Origin: an uncultured Collinsella sp. | Lineage (GTDB): Bacteria; Actinomycetota; Coriobacteriia; Coriobacteriales; Coriobacteriaceae | Length of the DNA stretch: 5,732 bases | Assembly: GCA_937989795.1 (NCBI GenBank) | Contig: CALKBB010000031.1 | Coordinates: 1-5,732, forward strand | Direction: 5' to 3' | In this document: one piece after another, positions 1 to 5,221 of the stretch | How the letters are laid out: each line of letters opens with the position of its first letter | How positions within the stretch are numbered: the first letter of the stretch is position 1 | The notes under the pieces: generated by a model | The model's database searches: none | Told to the model about the DNA's origin: nothing | What the model saw: the letters and a program-made list of their open reading frames with translations, nothing else | Position numbers and translations under genes: made by a program

Positions 1-459
1 TTGGTGGATGGACGCGAGCGCCAGAGCGATGATGGTGAGCCGAGCCGCACGAGCGGTATGCCGACGCTCGAGGTGTTGCGCGGTGCGGGGCTCAAAAATG
101 TTTGCTGCGTAGTGACGCGCTATTTTGGTGGCACGCTGTTGGGTCCTGGTGGCTTGGTGCGTGCCTATACTGCGGCGACGCAGGCGGCGGTGGCGGCTGC
201 TCGGGAGGCCGGGCGGATCGTCGAGATGACGAGCGTCGTGCCTGTTGACGTGCATGTGGCCTATCCGCAGTATGAGCAGGTGCTTCGTTTGGCGCAGGAT
301 TCGGGTGCCAAGGTTTCGGATACCGATTACGCGGATGCCGTGACACTTCATTTGGTGTTTAAAGCGGGGGAGCAGGGGCCGTTTTGCGCTAAGATGCGCG
401 AGCTTATGGCGGGGCGCGAGGAGATCGAGGTCGGCGATCCCGAATTTGCCGAGTTCTAA
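1..459 (+). CDS. yigZ: YigZ/IMPACT-family protein, 3' part (5' end outside window)
   Basis: This is the C-terminal ~152 residues of a YigZ (UPF0029/IMPACT) protein. The frame is open to the left edge, so the first TTG is not the true start; full-length members are about 200-220 residues, so roughly 55-65 residues are missing. The core IMPACT motif is visible at residues 9-14 (SDDGEP), followed by VVTRYFGG and then LGPGGLVRAY at residues ~47-56. From about residue 80 to the end it matches the small ferredoxin-like DUF1949 domain usual in bacterial YigZ. The biochemical role of YigZ is not settled; the IMPACT domain is linked to translation control in eukaryotes, and bacterial function is inferred only. 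The usual Gly after GEPS is Arg here (GEPSRTSG), a minor variation. The gene ends 5 bases before a strong hairpin and converges on the next gene, so it is probably last in its transcript. Confidence 0.9.
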   Translation: MVDGRERQSDDGEPSRTSGMPTLEVLRGAGLKNVCCVVTRYFGGTLLGPGGLVRAYTAATQAAVAAAREAGRIVEMTSVVPVDVHVAYPQYEQVLRLAQDSGAKVSDTDYADAVTLHLVFKAGEQGPFCAKMRELMAGREEIEVGDPEFAEF

Positions 460-464
460 CGACG

Positions 465-513
465 ACGGCCGGCGTGCTTTTGGATGGATCCCAAGCGCGC
501 CGGCCGTGGTTTT
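465..513 (+). terminator. Hairpin terminator between convergent genes
   Basis: Arms at 465-479 and 493-507 pair over 15 bp with a single G-U type mismatch (GTGCTT against AAGCGC), around a 13-base loop. The stem is followed by GGTTTTA on the plus strand, a short T-run, so termination is best supported for the yigZ direction. On the minus strand the bases after the stem lack a T-run, but the stem lies about 20 bases past the stop of the converging gene and could still protect or end that transcript. Confidence 0.7.
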
Positions 514-526
514 ATGTTACTGCCGT

Positions 527-973
527 TTACTCGGCAAGCTGCTTTAGCACATCACAGGCGATCTCGATGGCATCGTCGATGCAACCTGGGCAGCTGCGGA
601 GCGGACCCTTATCCGATCCGATGCCCTTGAGCGTGCCGCAGACGGTCGTCGTGTTCTTCTCGCCAAAACGCTTGGCGATTTCGCGCGACAGCTTGTAGGT
701 CTGGCCCTTGGTCTTGGGGTTTTCCATGCCGTCGCTCATTACAAAGCCCATGATGGCCACGGCTCCCGAGATGGCGCCGCAGGTTTCGGTCATGCCGCCC
801 ATGCCGGCACCAAAGCCCTCGGTGAGGGTAAAGGCGATCTGGGGGTCGAGCCCGACGGCGGGCGCGAGCGTGCAGGCGACGGCCTGGGCGCAGTTAAAGC
901 CACGGGCGTGGTACTCGGCAGCCTGAGCCTGACAGGCGGTGATGTCGAGCTGGGCCGTATCGATTTGCTTCAT
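527..973 (-). CDS. C_GCAxxG_C_C family cysteine-rich protein
   Basis: A 148-residue protein with the spaced cysteine pattern of the C_GCAxxG_C_C family (putative redox-active proteins; some relatives are selenoproteins). Visible elements are FNCAQAV (Cys28), the glycine-rich EGFGAGMGG (52-60), CGAISG (65-70), Cys112 and CPGC (128-131). Extra cysteines at 14, 34 and 140 are less typical. No signal peptide or membrane segment is seen, so it is probably cytosolic. A metal- or thiol-based redox role is inferred from the cysteines; no substrate is known. I chose the ATG at 973 because an AAGGAGA ribosome site (979-985) lies 5 bases upstream and the family match begins soon after. An in-frame ATG at 1045 would add 24 residues unlike the family and has only a weak GAGG upstream. 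The gene stands alone on its strand and diverges from metY; an imperfect palindrome lies just before its ribosome site. Confidence 0.85.
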   Translation of the reverse strand: MKQIDTAQLDITACQAQAAEYHARGFNCAQAVACTLAPAVGLDPQIAFTLTEGFGAGMGGMTETCGAISGAVAIMGFVMSDGMENPKTKGQTYKLSREIAKRFGEKNTTTVCGTLKGIGSDKGPLRSCPGCIDDAIEIACDVLKQLAE

Positions 974-978
974 CGTTG

Positions 979-985
979 TCTCCTT
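979..985 (-). promoter_or_regulatory. Ribosome binding site that sets the start at 973
   Basis: On the minus strand this reads AAGGAGA, five bases before ATG 973. It is a near-ideal anti-16S match and is the main reason for preferring the 148-residue form over the 172-residue one. Confidence 0.75.
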
Positions 986-986
986 G

Positions 987-1018
987 GTCACGGTGTACCC
1001 GCCTATGGTACCCGTGAC
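987..1018 (-). promoter_or_regulatory. Imperfect palindrome just upstream of the cysteine-rich gene
   Basis: Arms 987-999 and 1007-1018 pair as 7 bp (GTCACGG with CCGTGAC), one bulged base, then 5 bp (GTACC with GGTAC), around a 7-base loop. The element ends one base before the ribosome binding site of the minus-strand gene. It could be a repressor operator, or an mRNA hairpin that limits ribosome access. The symmetry is seen directly; the function is inferred. Confidence 0.4.
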
Positions 1019-1099
1019 GGTGCGTGTAATCATCGAGAGCTTCATGGATGCCTCATTTTATCTATCGAGCAAATGCCCAAGGCTTGAGATAAATACCCC

Positions 1100-1113
1100 T
1101 GATCAATTAGTCA
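1100..1113. promoter_or_regulatory. Possible transcription factor site in divergent region
   Basis: TGATCAATTAGTCA is a 14-base imperfect palindrome (10 of 14 positions symmetric) in the AT-rich part of the divergent region. Its centre lies about 64 bases before the estimated metY transcription start, a spacing used by CRP/FNR-type activators. The flanking right half, TCACA, resembles a CRP half site, but the left half does not. It could serve either divergent gene. Confidence 0.25.
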
Positions 1114-1135
1114 CATAACCTACCTTGGGGATGGG

Positions 1136-1164
1136 TTGAGAGGGGTGCGGGGTAGCGGTATCGT
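1136..1164 (+). promoter_or_regulatory. Sigma-70-like promoter for metY
   Basis: TTGAGA (1136-1141, five of six consensus bases) and TATCGT (1159-1164, four of six) are separated by exactly 17 bp. The predicted start near 1171 gives a leader of ~33 bases ending in the AAGGGAG ribosome site (1191-1197) six bases before the metY ATG. I see no SAM riboswitch or T-box in this short leader. Confidence 0.6.
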
Positions 1165-1203
1165 GGACCGAATAAAACTAAAACCCAGGCAAGGGAGCTA
1201 GAT

Positions 1204-2487
1204 ATGAGCAAGCAGACCATCGGTACGACGTGTGTTCAGGGCGGCTATCACCCGGGAGATGCCGAGCCGCGTCAGGTGCCCATCTACCAGTCCACCACGT
1301 GGAAGTACGACACGTCCGAGCACATGGGCAAGCTGTTTGACCTGGAGGAGTCGGGCTACTTCTATAGCCGTCTGCAGAACCCCACGTGCGATCTGGTTGC
1401 CGCCAAGATCTGCGAGATGGAGGGCGGCACCGCAGCGATGCTCACGAGCTCGGGCATGGCCGCGAATTTCCTTGCGATCTTTAACGTGGCCGGTGCCGGC
1501 GATCACGTAGTCGCGAGCTCTGCCATCTATGGCGGCACGTACAACTTGCTCGCCCACACCATGGGCCGTATGGGGCTGACCTGCACGTTCGTTGCCCCCG
1601 ACTGCACCGATGAGGAGTTGGAGGCAGCCTTCCAACCCAACACCAAGCTCGTCTTTGGCGAGACGATCGCCAACCCCGCCCTTGCCGTGCTCGATATTGA
1701 GCGCTTTGCCAAGGCCGCGCATGACCACGGCGTGCCGCTGATGGTCGACAACACCTTCCCGACGCCCGTGATGTGCCGTCCCTTTGAGTGGGGCGCCGAC
1801 ATCGTTACGCACTCCACCACCAAGTACATGGATGGACATGCTGCCTACCTGGGCGGCGTGATCGTCGACCACGGCCAGTTTGACTGGATGGCCCATGCGG
1901 ACAAGTTTCCGGGTCTCACCACGCCCGATGAGAGCTACCACGGCGTGACCTATGCCGAGAAGTTCGGTCGCGAGGGCGCCTTCATTACCAAAGCAACCGC
2001 TCAGCTCATGCGCGACCTCGGCCCCATGCAGAACCCGCAGGCGGCGTTCTTCTTGAACAGCTCGCTCGAGAGCCTGCATGTGCGCATGCCGCGTCATTGC
2101 GAGAACGGCCTGGCCGTTGCCAAGTTCCTGCAGAGCCATCCCAAGGTGCGCTTCGTGAGCTATCCGGGCCTGGAGGGCGACAAGTACTATGACCTGGCTC
2201 AGAAGTACATGCCCAACGGTACCTGCGGCGTCGTGAGCTTTGGCTTTAACGGTGGCCGCGCGGCGGCCGAGACCTTTATGAAGAGCCTCAAGCTCGCCCA
2301 GATCGCCACGCACGTGGCCGACGCCCGCACTTGCTGCTTGCATCCTGCTAACGCCACGCATCGCCAGATGAACGATGAGGAACTCATCGCCTGTGGCATC
2401 TCCGCCGACATGGTGCGCCTGTCGTGCGGCCTCGAGGACACAGCCGATCTGATTGCCGACCTTGAGCAGGCGCTCGAGCAGTGCTAG
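1204..2487 (+). CDS. metY: O-acetylhomoserine sulfhydrylase (aminocarboxypropyltransferase), PLP-dependent
   Basis: A 427-residue Cys/Met-metabolism PLP enzyme of usual MetY length. It is expected to join O-acetylhomoserine and sulfide to give homocysteine and acetate in the cytosol, the direct sulfhydrylation route to methionine. Family landmarks are visible: Tyr54 and Arg56 in YFYSRLQNPT (phosphate contacts from the neighbouring subunit), SSGMAA near 80, Tyr109 in IYGGTYNL (stacks on the cofactor ring), Asp182 in MVDNTF (pyridine nitrogen), Lys207 in STTKYMDGH (Schiff base lysine) and Arg405 in VRLSCGLED (substrate carboxylate). Gly111 occupies the position that is cysteine in methionine gamma-lyases, which favours MetY over a lyase. 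A cystathionine gamma-synthase or lyase activity cannot be excluded from sequence alone. The start has a good ribosome site (1191-1197). It appears monocistronic, between its own promoter and a strong terminator; no metX/metA is nearby. Confidence 0.9.
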   Translation: MSKQTIGTTCVQGGYHPGDAEPRQVPIYQSTTWKYDTSEHMGKLFDLEESGYFYSRLQNPTCDLVAAKICEMEGGTAAMLTSSGMAANFLAIFNVAGAGDHVVASSAIYGGTYNLLAHTMGRMGLTCTFVAPDCTDEELEAAFQPNTKLVFGETIANPALAVLDIERFAKAAHDHGVPLMVDNTFPTPVMCRPFEWGADIVTHSTTKYMDGHAAYLGGVIVDHGQFDWMAHADKFPGLTTPDESYHGVTYAEKFGREGAFITKATAQLMRDLGPMQNPQAAFFLNSSLESLHVRMPRHCENGLAVAKFLQSHPKVRFVSYPGLEGDKYYDLAQKYMPNGTCGVVSFGFNGGRAAAETFMKSLKLAQIATHVADARTCCLHPANATHRQMNDEELIACGISADMVRLSCGLEDTADLIADLEQALEQC

Positions 2488-2490
2488 GCT
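2462..2490 (+). promoter_or_regulatory. Candidate promoter for the MFS gene inside the end of metY
   Basis: TTGAGC (2462-2467) and TAGGCT (2485-2490) are 17 bp apart, the same geometry as the metY promoter, though the -10 match is only three of six. No better promoter is visible between metY and the MFS gene. If used, it starts near 2497 and gives a ~130-base leader that contains both hairpins described next. Confidence 0.3.
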
Positions 2491-2505
2491 AGCGTTCGCA
2501 CAAGG

Positions 2506-2532
2506 CGCCGATGCTGGCAGAAAGCTTCGGCG
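2506..2532 (+). other. Hairpin in the metY-MFS interval
   Basis: CGCCGA (2506-2511) pairs with TCGGCG (2527-2532), and after one T-T mismatch GC pairs with GC, closing a 9-base loop: 8 bp in all. No T-run follows, so it is not itself a terminator. It may be a 3'-end stabilising structure for metY mRNA or the first hairpin of an MFS leader. Confidence 0.45.
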
Positions 2533-2555
2533 ACCTTTCGTTCCGATTCCGTAGG

Positions 2556-2602
2556 CGGGACCCCAATCGCAACTGTTCGCAGGCGATGGGGCCCCGTTTT
2601 TT
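2556..2602 (+). terminator. Strong intrinsic terminator after metY
   Basis: The arms 2556-2570 and 2583-2596 pair over 13 bp with one A-C mismatch and one bulged A, around a 12-base loop, and are followed directly by six T residues (2597-2602). It lies ~70 bases past the metY stop and ~26 bases before the MFS start. It ends metY transcription. If the MFS promoter lies upstream, it would also act as a leader attenuator. Confidence 0.85.
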
Positions 2603-2617
2603 GTGTTGCGCCACTCG

Positions 2618-2623
2618 AAAGGA
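2618..2623 (+). promoter_or_regulatory. Ribosome binding site that sets the MFS start at 2629
   Basis: AAAGGA lies five bases before ATG 2629. The alternative in-frame ATG at 2623 overlaps this site and so has no usable spacing, which makes 2629 the better start. Confidence 0.55.
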
Positions 2624-2628
2624 TGGAT

Positions 2629-3933
2629 ATGGAGAAAACTGCAGAGCAGCTGCGCCGCGAGCACATTGCTCTAGAGGGCGACACCCATGGCAAGAACAAA
2701 TGGGCGATTCTGTTTACCGTGCTCATCATGACGTTTATGTCGTGTCTGGATTCGACCGTCGTGACCGTGGCACTGCCCGTGATGCAAAAGGAACTGGGCG
2801 TGGGCCTCGACCGCATCCAGCTGGTAAGCTCGGTGTATCTGCTTGCGACGTGCGTGGCCATGCTGCCGTTTGGCCGCCTGGGCGACGTGCGCGGCAAGGT
2901 CGGCGTATTCCAGCTGGGCGTAATCGTCTTTACGGCCGGTTCGCTGCTGTGCGGCCTTTCGGCCTCGCTCGAGGTTCTTATTCTGGCGCGCATCGTTCAG
3001 GGCGTCGGTTGCGCGGCGGCCATGGCTAACAACATGGGTATCATCACCGAGTCGTTCCCGGCGCGCGAACGAGGCCGTGCCATGGGTATTCTTGCGACCT
3101 TCGTGGCCCTCGGCATGATGTGTGGCCCCGTGCTCGGTGGCATGCTAGTGGCAAGCTTTCCCTGGGAGAGTATCTTCCTCATCAACCTGCCTATTGGCGT
3201 AATCTCGTTTATCGTTGGGCTCTACACGCTGCCGCATGTTAAGCCGGAGGCCGGCGAGCGCCCCATGTCGTTGGCGGAGGCCGCGCGTCGCTGCTTTGCA
3301 AATTCGGCCTTCACCATCAACCTTGCCTGCATGCTCATCGTGTTCGTTGGTATCGGCGCATCCGAGTTTATTCTGCCGTTCTATTTTCAGGACGCTCACG
3401 GCTTTAGCTCCGATATTTCCGGACTGCTCTTTTTGGCACTGCCGATGGTGAATGCCTTTATCGGTCCGCTTTCGGGTACGGTTTCGGACCGTGTTGGCTG
3501 CGAGGGCCCCACGGCGGTCGGCCTGGGCGTGTACGTGTGCGGTCTCTTTGCGGTAAGCACGCTCGACGAGCACTCTTCTATCCCTGTAATCGTGTGTTGC
3601 GTCGCGTTTATGTCGTGCGGCACGTCGATTTTCCAGAGCCCCAACAACTCGCTGTATATGGGTTCGGCCCCGCGCGAGGCGCTCGGTTTTGCAGGCAGCT
3701 TGGGCAGTTTGGCGCGTTACGCCGGCATGGCACTCGGCATTACGGTGGCGTCGAATATCCTGTATGGGCAGATGAGCGTGGCGATGGGCGAGGCCGTGAC
3801 CAGTTTTGTTGCAGGCCGTCCGGATGTGTTCCTGTTTGGTTTCCGTTCGGTGTTCTACGTGCTCATGGCTGTGGCCGCTGTGGGCTTTGCGCTCGCCATG
3901 GTGCGTTTGGTGAGGGTGCGCGCCCGCCATTAG
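2629..3933 (+). CDS. MFS drug/metabolite exporter (DHA-type, 12 TM)
   Basis: A 434-residue inner membrane transporter of the major facilitator superfamily, probably a proton-driven exporter. A charged ~24-residue cytoplasmic N-terminus is followed by about 12 hydrophobic segments, six on each side of a hydrophilic linker (HVKPEAGERP). Motifs seen: LDSTVVTVALP in TM1 (residues 40-50; DHA2-like motif D1, with Thr at the usual Asn), GRLGDVRGK after TM2 (82-90; motif A) and GPVLGGML in TM5 (motif C, the antiporter motif). Classical DHA2 members have 14 TM and are usually ~470-550 residues, so this is a shorter relative. The substrate cannot be read from sequence. It starts at 2629 because of the ribosome site spacing; 2623 would add two residues. 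It follows the metY terminator and I see no clear terminator after its stop. It has the GC-rich codon use of its neighbours. Confidence 0.85.
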   Translation: MEKTAEQLRREHIALEGDTHGKNKWAILFTVLIMTFMSCLDSTVVTVALPVMQKELGVGLDRIQLVSSVYLLATCVAMLPFGRLGDVRGKVGVFQLGVIVFTAGSLLCGLSASLEVLILARIVQGVGCAAAMANNMGIITESFPARERGRAMGILATFVALGMMCGPVLGGMLVASFPWESIFLINLPIGVISFIVGLYTLPHVKPEAGERPMSLAEAARRCFANSAFTINLACMLIVFVGIGASEFILPFYFQDAHGFSSDISGLLFLALPMVNAFIGPLSGTVSDRVGCEGPTAVGLGVYVCGLFAVSTLDEHSSIPVIVCCVAFMSCGTSIFQSPNNSLYMGSAPREALGFAGSLGSLARYAGMALGITVASNILYGQMSVAMGEAVTSFVAGRPDVFLFGFRSVFYVLMAVAAVGFALAMVRLVRVRARH

Positions 3934-4092
3934 CTTGTGGAGGCAGGCTTGCCACGAATCGGGCCTATCTACTTGTCTTGCGGCTTTATGGTGCGATGCG
4001 GCTTGTGGGACGGGCGGGGGTCGGTCCATGGTAGACTATCGAACAACGTTTATTAATCGCGCGGTATCGTTGCCGCGAGAAGGGGTTGCGCC
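3934..4092 (+). other. Intergenic region before xpt; no gene seen
   Basis: This 159-base gap holds no supported gene. I looked for a purine riboswitch, which often precedes xpt in Firmicutes, and did not find its conserved core. A short hairpin (CGCGG 4060-4064 with CCGCG 4073-4077) sits just before the xpt ribosome site GAAGGGG (4079-4085) and could modulate translation. Confidence 0.5.
4029..4037 (+). promoter_or_regulatory. Possible extended -10 promoter element for xpt
   Basis: TGG followed by TAGACT fits an extended -10 (TG-N-TANNNT). No -35 is found at proper spacing: TTGTGG at 4003-4008 is 23 bp away. If used, the leader would be ~48 bases. Confidence 0.3.
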
Positions 4093-4671
4093 ATGCAGGA
4101 GCTTGAGGATCGTATTCGCCATGACGGCATCGTAAAGGCCGGTAACGTCCTTAAGGTTGATGCCTTCCTCAACCACCAGTGCGACGTTGAACTGTTCGAC
4201 CACATGGGCGCCGAGTGGGCCCGTCTGTTCGAGGGTGTCGAGATCAACAAGATCCTGACCATCGAGGCTTCGGGCATTGGTATGGCCTGCATCGCGGCTC
4301 AGCATTTTGGCGGCGTGCCGGTTGTCTTTGCCAAGAAGGCGCAGTCCATCAACCTCGACGGCGAGCAGTATGCCACGACCATCTACTCCTTTACCAAGCA
4401 GAAGGAGTACCCGGTCATCGTTGGCAAGCGCTTCCTGTCCGAGGGTGATAAGGTCCTGATTATCGACGACTTTTTGGCCAACGGCTGCGCGCTCGAGGGC
4501 CTTATTAAGATCTGCGAGGCTGCGGGTGCCGAGGTATCCGGTATTGGGATTGCGGTGGAGAAGGGCTTCCAGGGCGGTGGCGATAAGCTCCGCGAGCGCG
4601 GCTTCCGCGTCGAGAGCCTGGCCCGTATCGCCGATATGGACTGCGAGAACGGCGAGATCACCTTCGCCTAA
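4093..4671 (+). CDS. xpt: Xanthine phosphoribosyltransferase
   Basis: A 192-residue cytosolic type I phosphoribosyltransferase, close in length and sequence to Bacillus subtilis Xpt (194 residues). It converts xanthine and PRPP to XMP and pyrophosphate, feeding salvage of xanthine towards GMP. The N-terminal LKVDAFLNHQ (20-29) carries Leu20 and Asn27, which match base-binding positions of the Bacillus enzyme. TIEASGI (56-62) is the ribose-side loop, SFTKQ is a family signature, VLIIDDFLANG (121-131) is the PRPP-binding motif with the paired Asp125-Asp126, and Lys157 in VEKGFQ matches the purine-contacting lysine. The ATG has GAAGGGG seven bases upstream. No pbuX-type xanthine permease follows; instead a hairpin terminator closes the gene 27 bases after the stop, so it appears monocistronic. 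Confidence 0.95.
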   Translation: MQELEDRIRHDGIVKAGNVLKVDAFLNHQCDVELFDHMGAEWARLFEGVEINKILTIEASGIGMACIAAQHFGGVPVVFAKKAQSINLDGEQYATTIYSFTKQKEYPVIVGKRFLSEGDKVLIIDDFLANGCALEGLIKICEAAGAEVSGIGIAVEKGFQGGGDKLRERGFRVESLARIADMDCENGEITFA

Positions 4672-4698
4672 GCGCGCAACACAAGCGATTGGTATGCG

Positions 4699-4734
4699 AT
4701 GTGACAAAGGGACTGTCCCTTTGTCACATTTTTT
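4699..4734 (+). terminator. Perfect hairpin repeat acting as xpt terminator
   Basis: Arms 4699-4712 and 4716-4729 are perfectly complementary over 14 bp (core GTGACAAAGGGA), with a three-base CTG loop. A run of six T residues (4729-4734) overlaps the end of the right arm. The stem plus T-run is a textbook intrinsic terminator for xpt. The sequence resembles the second inverted repeat at 5144-5214 (shared AGGGACTGT), which suggests that a dispersed repeat is serving as a terminator. It ends 20 bases before the next start codon. Confidence 0.85.
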
Positions 4735-4754
4735 GTATGAGGGGAGGTGTTGAT

Positions 4755-5135
4755 ATGGATGAGAACAAGATGGGATGGCGCGAGTATGCGCGCTATGCCG
4801 AGATGTCGGCCGAGGAGTTGGCGCGCGATTGCGAGGTGCAGGTGTTTCGCGCGACGGGTCCGGGCGGACAGGGCGTGAACACGACGGACTCGGCGGTACG
4901 CATGAAACATATCCCTTCGGGGATTGTCGTGATGGCGCGCGAGAGCCGCAGTCAGTTCCAAAACCGTAGCAGCTGCCTACGTAAGCTGCGCGCTGAGCTT
5001 GAGCGTCGCGGGCGTCCACCGCGCCGACGCGTAAAGACCAAGGTGCCTCAGCGCTCTCGCCAGCGCAGGCTCAATGACAAGCACTTCAACGCCATTAAAA
5101 AGGCCAACCGTCGCAAGCCGGGCAGTGACGAATAG
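4755..5135 (+). CDS. Release-factor-like GGQ protein (probable ribosome rescue)
   Basis: A 126-residue protein holding only the catalytic domain of class I release factors. RATGPGGQGVNTTDSAVR contains the GGQ tripeptide (37-39) that triggers peptidyl-tRNA hydrolysis. It continues as HIPSGIVV and ESRSQFQN, as in RF1/RF2, and ends in a highly basic tail (RRGRPPRRRVKTKVPQRSRQRR and on). The stop-codon recognition domains of RF1/RF2 (over 350 residues) are absent. The size and basic tail resemble ArfB/YaeJ, which uses such a tail to sense an empty mRNA channel and free stalled ribosomes; that role is inferred here. The usual His after GGQ is Gly40. The start at 4755 has an excellent GGGGAGGTG site (4741-4749) just upstream; an ATG at 4737 has none. 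It lies after the xpt terminator, so it needs its own promoter or read-through; I see no clear promoter. Confidence 0.85.
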   Translation: MDENKMGWREYARYAEMSAEELARDCEVQVFRATGPGGQGVNTTDSAVRMKHIPSGIVVMARESRSQFQNRSSCLRKLRAELERRGRPPRRRVKTKVPQRSRQRRLNDKHFNAIKKANRRKPGSDE

Positions 5136-5143
5136 CCTACTCA

Positions 5144-5214
5144 TAAGTTGCGGTGAAATAGGGACTGTTTTGCGGCTTTAGCTGCATAAACAGTCCCTAT
5201 TTCACCGCAACTTA
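5144..5214. repeat. Long perfect inverted repeat (REP-like element)
   Basis: Two 27-base arms (5144-5170 and 5188-5214) are perfectly complementary. Inside them TGCGGC and GCTGCA add six more pairs (one G-U) with a single bulged T and a TTTA loop, for about 33 bp of stem. It lies 8 bases after one stop codon and 7 bases before the converging stop. No T-run follows on either strand, so it is not a standard terminator. No target duplication is visible at its edges. It shares GTGA-A-AGGGACTGT (14 of 16 positions) with the hairpin at 4699-4729. Confidence 0.85.
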
Positions 5215-5221
5215 GGTGGGG

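Noticed and set aside
974..1045. 24-residue N-terminal extension or leader peptide of the cysteine-rich protein
   Set aside because: The ribosome site at 979-985 fits the downstream ATG far better, and the extension does not resemble family N-termini.
1165..1203. SAM riboswitch or T-box controlling metY
   Set aside because: The predicted leader is too short (~33 bases) and shows none of the conserved elements.
1198..2664. 488-codon open frame on the minus strand opposite metY
   Set aside because: It is an antisense shadow of a GC-rich gene: the opposite strand has strong family motifs throughout, while this translation shows no recognisable domain and is rich in His, Arg and Gly.
3145..4029. 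294-codon minus-strand open frame opposite the MFS gene
   Set aside because: The His/Arg/Gln-rich translation with no hydrophobic or domain structure is typical of an antisense shadow of a membrane protein gene.
3934..4092. Purine riboswitch upstream of xpt
   Set aside because: This was expected by analogy with Firmicutes, but the conserved junction and loop sequences are not present, and the likely leader is only ~50 bases.
4036..5019. 327-codon minus-strand open frame crossing xpt, the terminator and the release-factor-like gene
   Set aside because: It spans a terminator and two confidently assigned plus-strand genes and has no family resemblance.
4699..5214. CRISPR array
   Set aside because: There are only two hairpins, of different length and ~400 bases apart with a gene between them; no regular repeat-spacer pattern.
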